DNA of 64,000 nucleotides from Chryseobacterium indologenes (GCA_016025055.1 CP065590.1:1054001-1118000), one strand, 5' to 3'; positions 1-9,917 are shown, counted from the first letter of the stretch. The notes: generated from the sequence alone by a model not told the origin. Made by a program: numbers and translations.

Positions 1-282
1 TATTACCTGTATCAGCCACAGCACATAAATCATTTCCTGTTTTGGAATTGCAATTATGAAATCTGCAATGATACATACTAACATCCACAAGGGATGAAAA
101 CCATTTGTAGTATAAATGTCATTGAATGTAAAGCCTGCTCCGTTCACAAAATTGTTGGCTATCTGAGGGTAAAAGAACCCGTCATCAGCAGGAAACTTAG
201 CTGGACTCAACAAGAAAAACAAGGCTGGTATGGCGAAAAGCCAATATCCATATTTTTCTGTTTTGCCTAAATTCTGAAACAT
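1..282 (-). CDS. Membrane glycosyltransferase-like protein (GT-C/family 39 type), N-terminal part
   Basis: Ninety-four codons are open from an ATG at 282 to the left edge, so the gene is partial. After a short cytosolic start, a hydrophobic helix (about residues 14-28) is followed by a loop with DDGFFYPQIANNFVNGAGFT and then TTNGFHPLWML. An acidic pair after TM1 and a TNGFxPLW motif are usual in GT-C fold, polyprenyl-phosphate-sugar-dependent membrane glycosyltransferases, so that is the likely class; the substrate cannot be told. The gene starts 53 bp after the rpoB stop on the same strand, where rpoC normally sits. Family assignment is inferred from motifs and topology only. Confidence 0.65.
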   Translation of the reverse strand, partial: MFQNLGKTEKYGYWLFAIPALFFLLSPAKFPADDGFFYPQIANNFVNGAGFTFNDIYTTNGFHPLWMLVCIIADFIIAIPKQEMIYVLWLIQVI

Positions 283-335
283 TATACTTTCAAAAATGAT
301 TATAATTAAAGTTTGTTCTCATTAAAAGATTTAAT

Positions 336-3300
336 TTATTCCTCCAATCTTACGTCTAATCCAAGACCTTGCAACTCGTGAAGTAATACATTGAATGATT
401 CCGGAATACCTGGTTCAGGCATAGATTCACCTTTTGCAATTGCTTCATAAGTTTTTGCTCTACCAATAACGTCATCCGACTTCACTGTTAAGATCTCTCT
501 AAGGATATTTGATGCACCGAATGCTTCAAGTGCCCAAACCTCCATCTCTCCGAATCTCTGACCTCCGAACTGAGCTTTACCTCCTAACGGCTGCTGAGTA
601 ATCAATGAGTAAGGACCGATAGAACGTGCGTGCATTTTGTCATCAACCATGTGTCCTAGTTTCAGCATGTAAATAACACCTACTGTTGCAGCCTGCGTAA
701 ATCTTTCTCCGGTACCCCCATCATAAAGGTAAGTGTGACCGAATTTAGGTAACCCTGCTTTTTCTGTGTATTCAGTAATCTGATCTAAGCTAGCTCCGTC
801 GAAGATCGGTGTAGCGAACTTCATTCCCAGTTTCTGACCAGCCCATCCAAGAACTGTTTCGTAGATCTGACCGATGTTCATACGAGAAGGTACCCCTAGT
901 GGATTCAATACGATATCTACCGGTGTTCCATCTTCTAAGAACGGCATATCTTCTTCACGAACGATTCTTGATACGATACCTTTGTTACCGTGACGTCCTG
1001 CCATTTTATCTCCTACGTTCAGTTTACGTTTCTTAGCGATGTAAACTTTAGCAAGCTTCATGATACCGGCTGGAAGCTCATCTCCGATTGAAATAGCGAA
1101 TTTCTCACGGTTTTTAACTCCCTGGATGTCGTTATATTTGATTTTGTAATTGTGAATCAATTGTTTGATCAATTCATTTTTGTCAGCATCCACTGTCCAG
1201 TCTGCACCGCTAACATTTACATAATCTTCTACTGAAGTCAATAATTTGTGAGTGAACTTCACGCCTTTACCGATAATTTCTTCGTCAAGGTCGTTTTGTA
1301 CCCCTTGGGAAGTTTTACCGCTTACCAGGGTGTTTAATTTTTCAATTAAAGTATTTCTTAACTCATCAAATTTAGCCTTGTAAGTGTTTTCAATTTCTTC
1401 AAGTCTAAGTTTTTCTTCAGTTCTTTTCTTTTTGTCTTTGATGTTTCTTGAGAACAATTTCTTGTTGATAACAACTCCTCTTAATGAAGAATCTGCTTTT
1501 AATGATGCATCTTTTACATCACCAGCTTTATCACCGAAGATTGCTCTAAGAAGTTTTTCTTCAGGAGTCGGGTCAGATTCACCTTTTGGAGTAATTTTAC
1601 CAATCATGATATCTCCAGGCTTCACTTCAGCACCGATTCTGATCATACCGTTCTCGTCAAGATCTTTGGTAGCTTCTTCAGATACGTTTGGAATATCTGC
1701 GGTAAGTTCTTCCATACCTAATTTAGTATCACGAACTTCCAGAGAGTACTCATCCACGTGGATTGAAGTAAACCAGTCTTCACGTACAACTTTTTCGTTG
1801 ATTACGATGGCATCCTCGAAGTTGTATCCTTTCCAAGGCATGAACGCTACTACTAAGTTTCTACCAAGAGCCAATTCTCCTTTTTCAGTAGCATAACCGT
1901 CACAAAGCACCTGTCCTTTTTCCACTACATCACCTACTCTTACGTTTGGTCTTAGGGTAATGGTTGTACTCTGGTTAGTTTTTCTAAACTTAGTAAGGTT
2001 GTATGTTTTAGTAGCAGACTCAAATTGTACTAAATCTTCGTCTTCGCTTCTTTCGTACTTAATAACAATTCTGTCAGCATCTACGTACTCTACAGTACCT
2101 GTACCTTCAGCGTTGATTAAGATTCTTGAATCTCTTGCAACTTGTTGCTCAAGCCCTGTACCAACGATTGGAGCCTGTGGCTTCAATAGAGGAACAGCCT
2201 GACGCATCATGTTGGATCCCATCAATGCACGGTTCGCATCATCATGCTCCAGGAATGGAATTAATGAAGCGGAAATACCAGAAATCTGGTTTGGTGCAAC
2301 GTCGATAAGGTTAACCTGAGCTGGCTCAACTACCGGGTAGTCACCATCCAGTCTCGCAATAATTCTGTCTGTTAAGAAGTCTCCGTTATCGCTCAACTCA
2401 ACGTTTGCCTGAGCAATTACTTTGTCTTCTTCGTCTTCAGCATTAAGATAAATAGGATCGGCATTAAGATTAATCTTACCTTCTTCTACTTTTCTATATG
2501 GAGTTTCGATGAAACCAAGTCTGTTGATCTTAGCATAGATACCTAACGATGAAATCAAACCGATGTTTGGTCCTTCCGGAGTTTCAATCGGACAAATTCT
2601 TCCATAGTGAGTATGGTGAACGTCACGAACCTCGAAACCTGCTCTTTCTCTTGATAAACCACCAGGCCCTAGTGCAGAAAGTCTACGCTTGTGCGTGATT
2701 TCTGATAGCGGGTTGGTCTGGTCCATAAACTGAGATAGCTGGTTGGTACCAAAGAATGAGTTGATTACAGATGTTAAAGTCTTGGCATTAACAAGGTCAA
2801 GTGGAGTAAAGATTTCGTTATCTCTAACGTTCATTCTCTCCTTGATTGTTCTTGCAATTCTTGAAAGACCTACCCCAAACTGTCCTGCTAATTGCTCACC
2901 AACAGTTTTAATTCTTCTGTTTGATAAGTGGTCGATGTCATCCACCTCCGCTTTAGAGTTTACAAGCTCAATTAAGTGTCTTACGATCGCAATGATATCT
3001 TCTTTTGTAAGAACTTCAGTTGTAGTAGGGATATTAAGACCTAATTTTTTGTTTAGTCTGTAACGTCCAACTTCACCTAAAGAGTATCTCTGCTCAGAGA
3101 AGAATAATTTTTCAATGATTCCTCTTGCAGTTTCCTCATCTGGCGGATCTGCGTTTCTTAACTGACGATAGATGTACTCTACTGCTTCTTTTTCAGAGTT
3201 AGTAGGGTCTTTTTGTAATGTATTCTGGATGATAGAGAATTCGTTGCTGTTTTCTTTGTGGATCAGGATTGATTTCACACCAGCGTCCAGGATAAGATCT

Positions 3301-4157
3301 AAATGTTCTTTTTCAAGGATTGTTTCTCTATCAAGGATGATCTCGTTTCTTTCGATAGAAACTACTTCACCTGTATCTTCGTCTACGAAATCTTCGAACC
3401 ATGTGTTCAATACTCTCGCAGCCAAAGTTCTCCCTTCTACCTTTTTAAGTGCTGCTTTAGAAACTTTCACTTCTTCAGCAAGGTCGAAGATCTGAAGGAT
3501 ATCCTTATCAGATTCGTAACCGATAGCTCTTAATAAAGTTGTTAATGGTAACTTTTTCTTACGGTCGATATACGCGTACATAACGCTGTTGATATCGGTT
3601 GTAAATTCCATCCAAGATCCTTTGAAAGGGATAATTCTTGAATAGTACAGTTTGGTTCCGTTGGCGTGGTAAGTCTGTCCGAAGAATACACCAGGTGAAC
3701 GGTGAAGCTGCGTAACGATAACTCTCTCAGCACCGTTGATGATGAAAGATCCACTTGGCGTCATGTAAGGAACCGGACCTAAATATACATCCTGAACCAC
3801 CGTCTGGAAATCTTCATGTTCCGGGTCAGTACAGTACAGTTTAAGTCTTGCTTTTAGAGGAACTGAATAAGTAAGTCCTCTTTCCACACACTCATCGATT
3901 GAATAACGTGGAGAATCAACCAGATAGTCTAAGAATTCTAATACGAATTGGTTTCTTGAATCCGTAATTGGGAAATTCTCCTGGAAAGTCTTGTAAAGAG
4001 CTTCTGTCTTTCTGGCTTCAGGAAGTGTATCAAGCTGGAAAAATTCTCTGAAAGACTCGATTTGGATGTCCAAAAAGTCAGGAGTAATAATTTTTCCTTT
4101 CGCTGATGAGAAATTAATTCTCGGATTTCCTTGAGTTGTTGATTTTGTTTTACTCAT
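336..4157 (-). CDS. rpoB: DNA-directed RNA polymerase subunit beta
   Basis: A 1273-residue protein, normal for Bacteroidetes, collinear with RpoB from the N-terminal lobe to the C-terminal clamp that ends in DVRLEE. Recognisable segments include the rifampicin region ([32 protein letters not shown]), the fork/active-site region ([12 protein letters not shown]) and the C-terminal [14 protein letters not shown] with [19 protein letters not shown]. It forms the catalytic centre of RNA polymerase together with beta prime. The start is the ATG at 4157. The reading frame is intact. A Bacteroidetes-type promoter lies about 330 bp upstream, so rpoB can be transcribed separately from rplL. The expected downstream partner rpoC is not adjacent. 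Confidence 0.98.
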   Translation of the reverse strand: MSKTKSTTQGNPRINFSSAKGKIITPDFLDIQIESFREFFQLDTLPEARKTEALYKTFQENFPITDSRNQFVLEFLDYLVDSPRYSIDECVERGLTYSVPLKARLKLYCTDPEHEDFQTVVQDVYLGPVPYMTPSGSFIINGAERVIVTQLHRSPGVFFGQTYHANGTKLYYSRIIPFKGSWMEFTTDINSVMYAYIDRKKKLPLTTLLRAIGYESDKDILQIFDLAEEVKVSKAALKKVEGRTLAARVLNTWFEDFVDEDTGEVVSIERNEIILDRETILEKEHLDLILDAGVKSILIHKENSNEFSIIQNTLQKDPTNSEKEAVEYIYRQLRNADPPDEETARGIIEKLFFSEQRYSLGEVGRYRLNKKLGLNIPTTTEVLTKEDIIAIVRHLIELVNSKAEVDDIDHLSNRRIKTVGEQLAGQFGVGLSRIARTIKERMNVRDNEIFTPLDLVNAKTLTSVINSFFGTNQLSQFMDQTNPLSEITHKRRLSALGPGGLSRERAGFEVRDVHHTHYGRICPIETPEGPNIGLISSLGIYAKINRLGFIETPYRKVEEGKINLNADPIYLNAEDEEDKVIAQANVELSDNGDFLTDRIIARLDGDYPVVEPAQVNLIDVAPNQISGISASLIPFLEHDDANRALMGSNMMRQAVPLLKPQAPIVGTGLEQQVARDSRILINAEGTGTVEYVDADRIVIKYERSEDEDLVQFESATKTYNLTKFRKTNQSTTITLRPNVRVGDVVEKGQVLCDGYATEKGELALGRNLVVAFMPWKGYNFEDAIVINEKVVREDWFTSIHVDEYSLEVRDTKLGMEELTADIPNVSEEATKDLDENGMIRIGAEVKPGDIMIGKITPKGESDPTPEEKLLRAIFGDKAGDVKDASLKADSSLRGVVINKKLFSRNIKDKKKRTEEKLRLEEIENTYKAKFDELRNTLIEKLNTLVSGKTSQGVQNDLDEEIIGKGVKFTHKLLTSVEDYVNVSGADWTVDADKNELIKQLIHNYKIKYNDIQGVKNREKFAISIGDELPAGIMKLAKVYIAKKRKLNVGDKMAGRHGNKGIVSRIVREEDMPFLEDGTPVDIVLNPLGVPSRMNIGQIYETVLGWAGQKLGMKFATPIFDGASLDQITEYTEKAGLPKFGHTYLYDGGTGERFTQAATVGVIYMLKLGHMVDDKMHARSIGPYSLITQQPLGGKAQFGGQRFGEMEVWALEAFGASNILREILTVKSDDVIGRAKTYEAIAKGESMPEPGIPESFNVLLHELQGLGLDVRLEE

Positions 4158-4487
4158 AAAACTTTTAAGAAAGGGTTAAAAAATATTTTGATTCATTAAA
4201 AAATATCAGGAAGCGAAAAAAGAGAAAAGAAATAAAGAGAAAAGACTTGAGATATTTGGCGCTATCAGAAATAGTCTTTATTCTTTGTTCTTTATTCTTA
4301 GAGTCTGATTCCTAACTGCAACACTGGTATATCTTTTCACAGCGTAATGCAAAATATTTTTATTACTTTTGAGGCAGAATTACCGCAATATATATAAACA
4401 GTAAATCCCTTCCATGCTTACACAATGAAAGAGTTGATTTTCAGTATATTATAAATTTACAAACAATTTTTCGCGCCAAAAGAGGGG

Positions 4488-4518
4488 CAAAGATACAAAA
4501 AGTTATCCACAATTGCAA
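4488..4518 (-). promoter_or_regulatory. Probable rpoB promoter
   Basis: On the minus strand TATCTTTG (4488-4495) matches the Bacteroidetes -7 box TAnnTTTG, with TTG (4516-4518) 20 bp upstream as -33. Transcripts would carry a leader of about 330 nt before rpoB. The remainder of the 4158-4601 gap is AT- and GA-rich and shows no ORF that I trust. Confidence 0.6.
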
Positions 4519-4554
4519 ATAAAATAATCTCATTTTGAGACTTTTATAGAAAGA

Positions 4555-4577
4555 GGGCTGTCTATTTTCGACAGCCC
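4555..4577 (-). terminator. Hairpin terminator before the rpoB promoter
   Basis: GGGCTGTC and GACAGCCC form an 8-bp stem with a 7-nt loop, followed on the minus strand by CTTTCTAT. It separates the accessory insert from the rpoB promoter. Confidence 0.65.
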
Positions 4578-4601
4578 TTGAAACACCCAATTACCTTACA
4601 G

Positions 4602-4859
4602 CTATTTTACAATAACCTTATAAGAGGTAATCGTTGACTGAGTTTCTACCTTAATGATGTATACTCCTGTTGGTAACGAAGAAGTATCAATACCAAGTTT
4701 TCCTGTCAATTTACCTTTGCTGATCGGTTGACCACCAGCTGAAAACAAGCTATAAGCACCTTCTTCCTTGGTTGTAATCATTAGATGCTCTCCCGCTTTT
4801 ACAGGGTTATAAATAAAAAGAAAGCCCGGGCCATTGGCCCGGGCTCTTGTATGTATCAA
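4602..4859 (-). pseudogene. Remnant of a T9SS type A sorting domain
   Basis: The last ~68 residues of this 85-codon frame form a type A T9SS C-terminal domain: NPVKAGEHL at the start, LFSAGGQPISKGKL, then the usual LPTGVYIIKV and a basic end (SYKVIVK). Such domains sit at the C-terminus of large secreted proteins and direct passage through the type IX secreton. Here no passenger is attached. The first ~17 codons merely read through a copy of the rplL terminator hairpin, so the start is not credible. I read it as the 3' stump of a secreted-protein gene cut off by the rearrangement that placed the duplicated rplL end next to it. The usual YPNP is reduced to YNP. Confidence 0.6.
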
Positions 4860-4899
4860 TATAATTGAAATTATTTCAATTCTACTTCAGCACCAGCTT
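4821..4899. repeat. Partial duplicate of the rplL 3' end and terminator (copy 1)
   Basis: 77 of 79 bases match 5949-6027. It contains the hairpin AGCCCGGGCC/GGCCCGGGCT (4823-4845) and the last ~11 codons of rplL (to KAGAEVELK and the stop). The two copies lie 1128 bp apart in the same orientation and bracket the gene at 4923-5699, for which this copy can act as terminator. Confidence 0.9.
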
Positions 4900-4922
4900 T
4901 TATATTTACAATATCAATTAAG

Positions 4923-5699
4923 CTAAAGCTTAGTAATAGACAACCCGCCTAGAGCAACAATATTACTAGTACTTGAATCGCATCTAAATCGTACTTTTAA
5001 TTTGTCACCTCCGCTTAATTCCCCTGTCCAAAACAATGTATTACCATTTTCAACATCACCATATTCATTATTTGCGCTAGTATTCGATATAATTGTAGTC
5101 CAGCTATTGCCATCATCAGTACTTTTAAGCAAATCTGAGATCACAAACCAGCGGCTACCTCCTACATCATGATAGTTAGCCGTCTGTCCATTAACTACAT
5201 AAATGCCTTTTTGATTATTAGGCACAGTATAGATATTGTTTCCCCATCCATTAAAAATATCAATATTCTTTATGGTGAATTCAGCAGTAACTCCGCCAGG
5301 AGTATTTCCAATATTCTGACTTCCGGAAACATTGACACTTAAAACTTGCCGTGGAATTCCCTGAGCATGCTCTAATAATTTAAGCCATGTCACACCATTA
5401 AAATAATAAAATCCTTCATTATCAACATTTATTGTTGTTCCGTTCTGTGTACCTGTTGATACATTATTAATATAGATTAGCGTTGACACTGGTATATCAA
5501 TCATCGATTGCGCTCTTTGTCGATCCACTCTAGGAATCAAAAGACCATCAACCTCGGCAGAAGCTCCTACAGAATTTTTTGCCATCACCTCTAAAGTAGA
5601 ATAAGGCACATCCGTATTAATCCCTATCTGGCTATTGCAAAAAACAGAAATAGCCAAAAAAATAACTGATAATAATAATCTTTCTTTCATCATTAACAA
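4923..5699 (-). CDS. Secreted surface protein of unknown function with a QIGINT N-terminus
   Basis: 258 residues with an N-terminal signal peptide (about 1-23, ending near FCNS). Directly after it comes QIGINTDVPYSTLEV, the module shared with the three genes at 8581-10535. Next is GLLIPRVDRQRAQSM and NEGFYYFNGVTWLKL, a pattern seen in many flavobacterial exported proteins that resemble phage-tail-fibre or collagen-like head segments. The C-terminal half is rich in Ser, Asn and Gly and probably forms a beta-sandwich. No catalytic motif and no T9SS tail are visible. The gene sits between rplL and rpoB, bracketed by the 79-bp rplL-end duplication, which suggests it arrived as an insertion. Function is unknown. 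Confidence 0.75.
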   Translation of the reverse strand: MLMMKERLLLSVIFLAISVFCNSQIGINTDVPYSTLEVMAKNSVGASAEVDGLLIPRVDRQRAQSMIDIPVSTLIYINNVSTGTQNGTTINVDNEGFYYFNGVTWLKLLEHAQGIPRQVLSVNVSGSQNIGNTPGGVTAEFTIKNIDIFNGWGNNIYTVPNNQKGIYVVNGQTANYHDVGGSRWFVISDLLKSTDDGNSWTTIISNTSANNEYGDVENGNTLFWTGELSGGDKLKVRFRCDSSTSNIVALGGLSITKL

Positions 5700-5948
5700 A
5701 TTTTAAAATATAATTTAACAAAAAAAAGAAATTTTATTTTATAATAAAAATAATACATAAAATATTATCATTAAATTAACATTATTCAATTTTAAGTTAT
5801 AAGTTTATACTTTTTTATTATAAATTAACATTTTTACGAAATTTTAGCTTGTAAATAAAATAGAATAGTAAAAAAATAATAAATGAAGTTAACAAAAGAA
5901 TACCAGATATTGATAAGAGCTATTATTTACACTATTTGCAACTACGAA
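5700..5948. other. AT-rich spacer upstream of the surface-protein gene
   Basis: Very AT-rich spacer with no supportable ORF. No clear TAnnTTTG box was found for the gene at 4923-5699, so its promoter is unidentified. Confidence 0.5.
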
Positions 5949-6027
5949 AAAGCCCGGGCCAATGGCCCGGGCTCTTATATGTATCAATATAATTGAAATT
6001 ATTTCAATTCTACTTCAGCACCAGCTT
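5949..6027. repeat. rplL 3' end and terminator (copy 2, parental)
   Basis: Parental copy of the 79-bp repeat at 4821-4899. It includes the last codons of the intact rplL and its terminator. Confidence 0.9.
5951..5973 (-). terminator. rplL terminator
   Basis: A perfect 10-bp GC-rich stem, AGCCCGGGCC/GGCCCGGGCT, with a 3-base loop, followed on the minus strand by TTTTTCG. It ends the rplK-rplA-rplJ-rplL unit. Confidence 0.9.
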
Positions 6028-6367
6028 CTTCTAATTGCTTCTTAAGAGCTTCAGCTTCGTCTTTAGATACACCTTGCTTGATTGGAGCAGGAGCACCGTC
6101 TACGATATCTTTAGCTTCTTTAAGACCAGCACCAGTTAAATCTTTTACTAATTTAACGATAGCTAATTTAGAAGCACCTGCAGACTTAAGAATTACGTCG
6201 AATTCAGTCTTTTCTTCAGCAGCTTCACCTGCACCACCTGCAGCAACAACTACAGCAGCAGCAGCCGGCTCAATTCCGTACTCATCCTTAAGGATAGTAG
6301 CTAATTCGTTTACGTCTTTTACAGTTAGGTTTACTAGCGTTTCAGCTAAATTTTTTAAATCTGACAT
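5999..6367 (-). CDS. rplL: 50S ribosomal protein L7/L12
   Basis: 122 residues with the standard L7/L12 layout: an N-terminal dimerisation helix ([18 protein letters not shown]), an Ala/Gly-rich hinge ([15 protein letters not shown], about 35-50) and the C-terminal factor-binding domain ([20 protein letters not shown] ... [20 protein letters not shown]). It forms the flexible stalk that recruits elongation factors and binds L10, encoded 46 bp upstream. The last codons are duplicated at 4860-4899. The frame is intact and complete. Confidence 0.98.
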   Translation of the reverse strand: MSDLKNLAETLVNLTVKDVNELATILKDEYGIEPAAAAVVVAAGGAGEAAEEKTEFDVILKSAGASKLAIVKLVKDLTGAGLKEAKDIVDGAPAPIKQGVSKDEAEALKKQLEEAGAEVELK

Positions 6368-6413
6368 TGTTGTAATGTTTTTGTTGATTATTTATTTAAT
6401 TTTTTGAGTGTAA

Positions 6414-7007
6414 TTATTCAGCAGCTGGCGTTTCGTCAGTGCTTTCTGCAGCAGGAGCTTCAGGAGCTTCAGCAGCAGGAGTTTCTTCTACTGCAGGAGC
6501 AGCTTCTTCAGCCTGAGCTTCTACAGTTTCAGATTTGTTTTGAAGAGCAGAAACAACTCTTTGGATTGGAGACTGAAGTAATCCGATGATTTCACCGATC
6601 ATTTCTTCTCTAGACTTGATGCTTACTAGGGTATCAAGGTTGTTGTCACCAACATAGAAAGTTTCCTGTACAAAAGCAGACTTCAAAGCCGGCTTCTCTT
6701 CTTTCTTTCTGAAATCTTTGATTAATTTTGCAGGAGCATTTGCTGTATCAGCAATCATTAAAGCAGAGTTTCCTTTGAAAGTGTCAAACATTTCAGAGAA
6801 ATCTACTCCATCAATTTGCTCCATTGCTTTTTGTAAAAGTGTATTTTTTACAACTTTTACTTTGATATTTTGTTTGAAAGCTTGTCTTCTGAAATCTGAA
6901 GATTTAGCAGCGTTCAAACCTTCTAGATCTGCTACGTATACTACTTTTGCATCCTGAAGCAAGTCTTTGATCTCTTGTATTGCTACAACTTTTTGGTCTT
7001 TTGTCAT
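6414..7007 (-). CDS. rplJ: 50S ribosomal protein L10 with an acidic Ala/Glu tail
   Basis: 197 residues. The first ~160 are ordinary L10 (MTKDQKVVAIQEIKDLLQDA, DLEGLNAAKSSDFRRQAF, KVVKNTLLQKAM, then PIQRVVSALQN), which anchors L7/L12 dimers to the stalk base. The last ~35 residues are a low-complexity tail of Ala, Pro and Glu that makes the protein about 25-30 residues longer than the usual ~170. The gene lies between rplA and rplL in the standard order. The tail is in frame and its codons look native; its role is unknown. Confidence 0.97.
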   Translation of the reverse strand: MTKDQKVVAIQEIKDLLQDAKVVYVADLEGLNAAKSSDFRRQAFKQNIKVKVVKNTLLQKAMEQIDGVDFSEMFDTFKGNSALMIADTANAPAKLIKDFRKKEEKPALKSAFVQETFYVGDNNLDTLVSIKSREEMIGEIIGLLQSPIQRVVSALQNKSETVEAQAEEAAPAVEETPAAEAPEAPAAESTDETPAAE

Positions 7008-7024
7008 TGTCTTAGGATTAAATA

Positions 7025-7717
7025 TTAGTTAACAGATTTAGTATCAATTGCAATACCTGGGCTCATAGTAGAAGACAAATAGATGCTCTTCACATAAGTT
7101 CCTTTAGCAGCAGTTGGTTTCATTTTGATCAATGTCTGGATAAGCTCCTGAGCATTTTCTTTGATCTTGGCAGCATCGAAAGATACTTTACCGATACCAG
7201 CATGGATGATCCCATACTTATCAACTTTGAAATCAATTTTACCTGCTTTCACTTCAGCTACTGCTTTACCAATTTCCATTGTTACAGTACCTGATTTAGG
7301 GTTTGGCATTAAACCTCTTGGACCTAATACTCTACCTAATGGACCTAATTTACCCATTACAGCCGGCATAGTAACGATAACGTCAACATCTGTCCAACCT
7401 TCTTTGATTTTTTGCAAGTATTCGTCAAGACCTACATAGTCAGCACCAGCAGCTTTAGCTTCTGCTTCTTTATCTGGAGTTACTAAAGCCAAAACTTTAA
7501 CATCTTTACCAGTACCGTGAGGAAGAGATACTACACCTCTTACCATTTGGTTTGCTTTTCTTGGGTCTACACCTAATCTTACAGCGATATCTACAGAAGC
7601 ATCAAATTTTGTAGTGTTCACTTCTTTTACAAGAGCTGAACCTTCTTCAAGATTATAGATTCTTCCTTTTTCTACTTTGCTTAAAGCTTCCTTTTGCTTT
7701 TTAGTCAATTTTGCCAT
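7025..7717 (-). CDS. rplA: 50S ribosomal protein L1
   Basis: 230 residues, full length for L1. Diagnostic segments are [40 protein letters not shown] and [15 protein letters not shown]. It binds 23S rRNA at the mobile L1 stalk near the E site. In many bacteria it also represses its own mRNA; no L1-binding leader was identified here. It lies 17 bp before rplJ and 11 bp after rplK, so one transcript is likely. Confidence 0.98.
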   Translation of the reverse strand: MAKLTKKQKEALSKVEKGRIYNLEEGSALVKEVNTTKFDASVDIAVRLGVDPRKANQMVRGVVSLPHGTGKDVKVLALVTPDKEAEAKAAGADYVGLDEYLQKIKEGWTDVDVIVTMPAVMGKLGPLGRVLGPRGLMPNPKSGTVTMEIGKAVAEVKAGKIDFKVDKYGIIHAGIGKVSFDAAKIKENAQELIQTLIKMKPTAAKGTYVKSIYLSSTMSPGIAIDTKSVN

Positions 7718-7728
7718 TTCTAATAGTT

Positions 7729-8175
7729 TTAAGCGTTAAAAGTTGGTTTAGTTCCTGTTACTCTTAATCCCATAGATCTAGCAGTACCTGCAACCATAGA
7801 AACTGCAGAATCCATTGTAAAGCAGTTAAGGTCAGCCATTTTATCCTCAGCGATTTTCTTCACCTGATCCCAAGATACAGAACCTACTTTGTTTCTGTTT
7901 GGTTCACCAGAACCTCCCTTGATTTTAGCTGCATCCATTAACTGGATCGCTGCAGGTGGAGTTTTAATAACGAATTCAAAAGATTTGTCTTCGTATACTG
8001 TAATTACTACAGGTAAAACTTGCCCTGGCTTATCTTGGGTTCTTCCGTTAAATTGCTTACAAAACTCCATGATGTTCACACCTGCAGAACCCAATGCTGG
8101 ACCTACTGGTGGAGAAGGGTTAGCCGCGCCACCTTTCACCTGAAGCTTTACCATTTTAAAGACTTTCTTAGCCAT
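7729..8175 (-). CDS. rplK: 50S ribosomal protein L11
   Basis: 148 residues, first gene of the rplK-A-J-L unit. It shows the L11 N-terminal domain ([20 protein letters not shown], with [12 protein letters not shown]) and the rRNA-binding C-terminal domain ([30 protein letters not shown]). It organises the GTPase-associated centre. A good promoter lies ~100 bp upstream. nusG, normally directly upstream, is displaced by three surface-protein genes, so this operon now depends on its own promoter. Confidence 0.98.
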   Translation of the reverse strand: MAKKVFKMVKLQVKGGAANPSPPVGPALGSAGVNIMEFCKQFNGRTQDKPGQVLPVVITVYEDKSFEFVIKTPPAAIQLMDAAKIKGGSGEPNRNKVGSVSWDQVKKIAEDKMADLNCFTMDSAVSMVAGTARSMGLRVTGTKPTFNA

Positions 8176-8272
8176 TGTTTGTTTTTTAAATTTGAATAAT
8201 TAATGAGTTTGGAAGCATTTATTATTCAGCAGGTTATGCACTCACATAACAATAAACCTACTTTTTGGACTG

Positions 8273-8302
8273 CAAAAGTATAAAATATTTTTGAATCTAC
8301 AA
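8273..8302 (-). promoter_or_regulatory. rplK operon promoter
   Basis: Minus-strand TACTTTTG (8273-8280) fits TAnnTTTG and has TTG (8300-8302) 19 bp upstream, an excellent match to the Bacteroidetes -33/-7 pattern. The remaining 8303-8526 holds no supportable gene. Confidence 0.75.
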
Positions 8303-8526
8303 ACGGATAACGCTGATTTTTAAAAAGTTTTAAAAAAAATATCAGGAATATAATCTCATATTTTTCAGCTCGATACCGTTGAAAGCGTTCTATCAAAAAG
8401 AAAGGAAAATACTTTTTTATTCTTTCTTACGTATCCTGATTTTATCATAACGATCCGTTGGTTTTTAATAAAATCCTTATCATATACTGCAACTGTAATA
8501 GTATATTCTTTTCAAATGCAATGAAA

Positions 8527-8554
8527 TAAAAAAGGCCATTATACTTAATGGCCT
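8527..8554 (-). terminator. Terminator of the three-gene surface-protein unit
   Basis: GGCCATT/AATGGCC stem followed on the minus strand by TTTTTTATTTC. Confidence 0.85.
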
Positions 8555-8580
8555 TGTCCTTTTATAGTGAGAATGTGTTT

Positions 8581-9249
8581 TTAAAATCCGGATGGTTTAT
8601 TTATTGTTTGTGCGGAACCGTCAGTTCCTCCAAGGTCAGCATTGACATCAGCGATATTATGTTTTGTGATCAGCCTTTTGTATGCCATCAGGTAAAGATC
8701 AACCGTAAAATTATTATAAACTCTGGATGGGGGGTTAGCATTGGTAGCAACCATTCTACTATCCGAAAACCTTGCTCTTATGTGCCAAGTTCCATTGCTC
8801 TTGAACGCCACAACATCCGGAGACCCCTGCTTGTTATCATTCACTCCATTATCCCCATAATCCAACATAACATTAGTAGTACCATCGTTAAGTTTAAAAG
8901 AATAATTGTGAAGAACTACCAAAAAGTTGTTTGCATCGATCTTGGTATCATAATCTGTAATACCTAGACCGGACACCCCCGTAAGAGAAAGCTTAAGATA
9001 ATTAAATAACCCACTGCTTTCCAATGTAGGATCATATAATTGAATGGCATTTTCAGAGGTGGCCAGAAAACTACCACCTGTCATAGTGGGTTCACCAGGA
9101 TTTCTAAGATATAACGAGTTCGTATAGGTTTTTCCGTTAACGTCAAGTGTCTCTACAGGATTAGAGGTATTGATTCCGACTTTTCCTTTCTGGGCATTCA
9201 AAAATAGCCCCAGACTCATGATCATTATGATATAAATTTTTCTTTTCAT
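8581..9249 (-). CDS. Secreted surface protein, paralogue 3 of 3
   Basis: 222 residues with a signal peptide (about 1-19, ending LFLNAQ). The mature start KVGINTSNPVETLDVNGK is the same module found in the next two genes and in the gene at 4923. The middle and end contain GVSGLGITDYDTKIDANNFLVVLHNYSF, FKSNGTWHIRARFSDSR and NFTVDLYLMAYKRLI; the segments (D)TKI(N/D)xNxFLVV and GTWxxxA match paralogue 1, so the genes arose by duplication and strong divergence. No enzyme motif, transmembrane segment or T9SS tail is seen. It is the last gene of a tight three-gene unit (8 bp from the previous gene) with its own terminator. Function is unknown; an exported structural or adhesive protein is a guess. 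Confidence 0.75.
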   Translation of the reverse strand: MKRKIYIIMIMSLGLFLNAQKGKVGINTSNPVETLDVNGKTYTNSLYLRNPGEPTMTGGSFLATSENAIQLYDPTLESSGLFNYLKLSLTGVSGLGITDYDTKIDANNFLVVLHNYSFKLNDGTTNVMLDYGDNGVNDNKQGSPDVVAFKSNGTWHIRARFSDSRMVATNANPPSRVYNNFTVDLYLMAYKRLITKHNIADVNADLGGTDGSAQTINKPSGF

Positions 9250-9257
9250 ATGTTTTT

Positions 9258-9905
9258 TTATTGAAGCCCAAGAGGCGTATTGGTTGAAACTCCCGAATAA
9301 CCCGGAGAAGCAGATGCTGAAACAGATCCGTTAAATGTACCCCAGTCTTTTACTAATGATCTTTCAAAAACATTCAATGTAAATGTCCATGTCCCATTTT
9401 GTGATGAAACTGTACCTGCTCCTTTAAAACTAAGATTGATAGCATGGTAATTTTTACCTCCACTTGCAATCTGGGTTATTTCTGTAGAATAAGAGCCGTA
9501 AGATTTAGGATTTGTTGATGTATTCGCTGCAGATACGGCAGCTGTAAACACAGCTCCGGTAATGGCTACTACATATTTACTGGTATCCAAACCTGTGTTT
9601 AAATTAACAACTTCATCCTGTTTAACATTTTTCAGAATTACATTATAAATGTTTACAGGTGCTACATTACGAAGTGAAATATCCAACAATTTCACTTTAC
9701 CCACAGGAGAAGTATCTTTCGAACGTGTAATAAGAAGATAATTACCACCTGCTTTTGAATTTTCTGTATCGATCAGGTATGATTCAACTAATGTTTCTCC
9801 TACTACATCCAAAGTACCTTTAGGACTTGTAGTATTAATTCCAACCTGAGCTTTAATACCTGAAGAAGCAAAAACTATCAAGAAGATTGCAATAATATTT
9901 TTCAT
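9258..9905 (-). CDS. Secreted surface protein, paralogue 2 of 3
   Basis: 215 residues with a signal peptide (about 1-19, SSGIKAQ). The mature start VGINTTSPKGTLDVVGETL is the shared module. Later segments such as LNTGLDTSKYVVAITGAVF and GTWTFTLNVFERSLVKDWGT resemble paralogue 1 (NLLVFDRSYAKDF), which places a common beta-strand and basic motif near the C-terminus. It is spaced 12 bp from the gene before and 8 bp from the gene after, so the three are co-transcribed. It is not a homologue of any enzyme I can name. Confidence 0.75.
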   Translation of the reverse strand: MKNIIAIFLIVFASSGIKAQVGINTTSPKGTLDVVGETLVESYLIDTENSKAGGNYLLITRSKDTSPVGKVKLLDISLRNVAPVNIYNVILKNVKQDEVVNLNTGLDTSKYVVAITGAVFTAAVSAANTSTNPKSYGSYSTEITQIASGGKNYHAINLSFKGAGTVSSQNGTWTFTLNVFERSLVKDWGTFNGSVSASASPGYSGVSTNTPLGLQ

Positions 9906-9917
9906 ATAGTGTTTGTT

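Noticed and set aside
1384..1896. Long plus-strand frames antisense to rpoB, such as the 170-codon one
   Set aside because: They mirror the codon structure of rpoB, have no family features, and the minus-strand gene is intact.
4602..4859. A functional small T9SS protein
   Set aside because: It has only the sorting domain; the first codons read through a terminator hairpin and there is no signal peptide.
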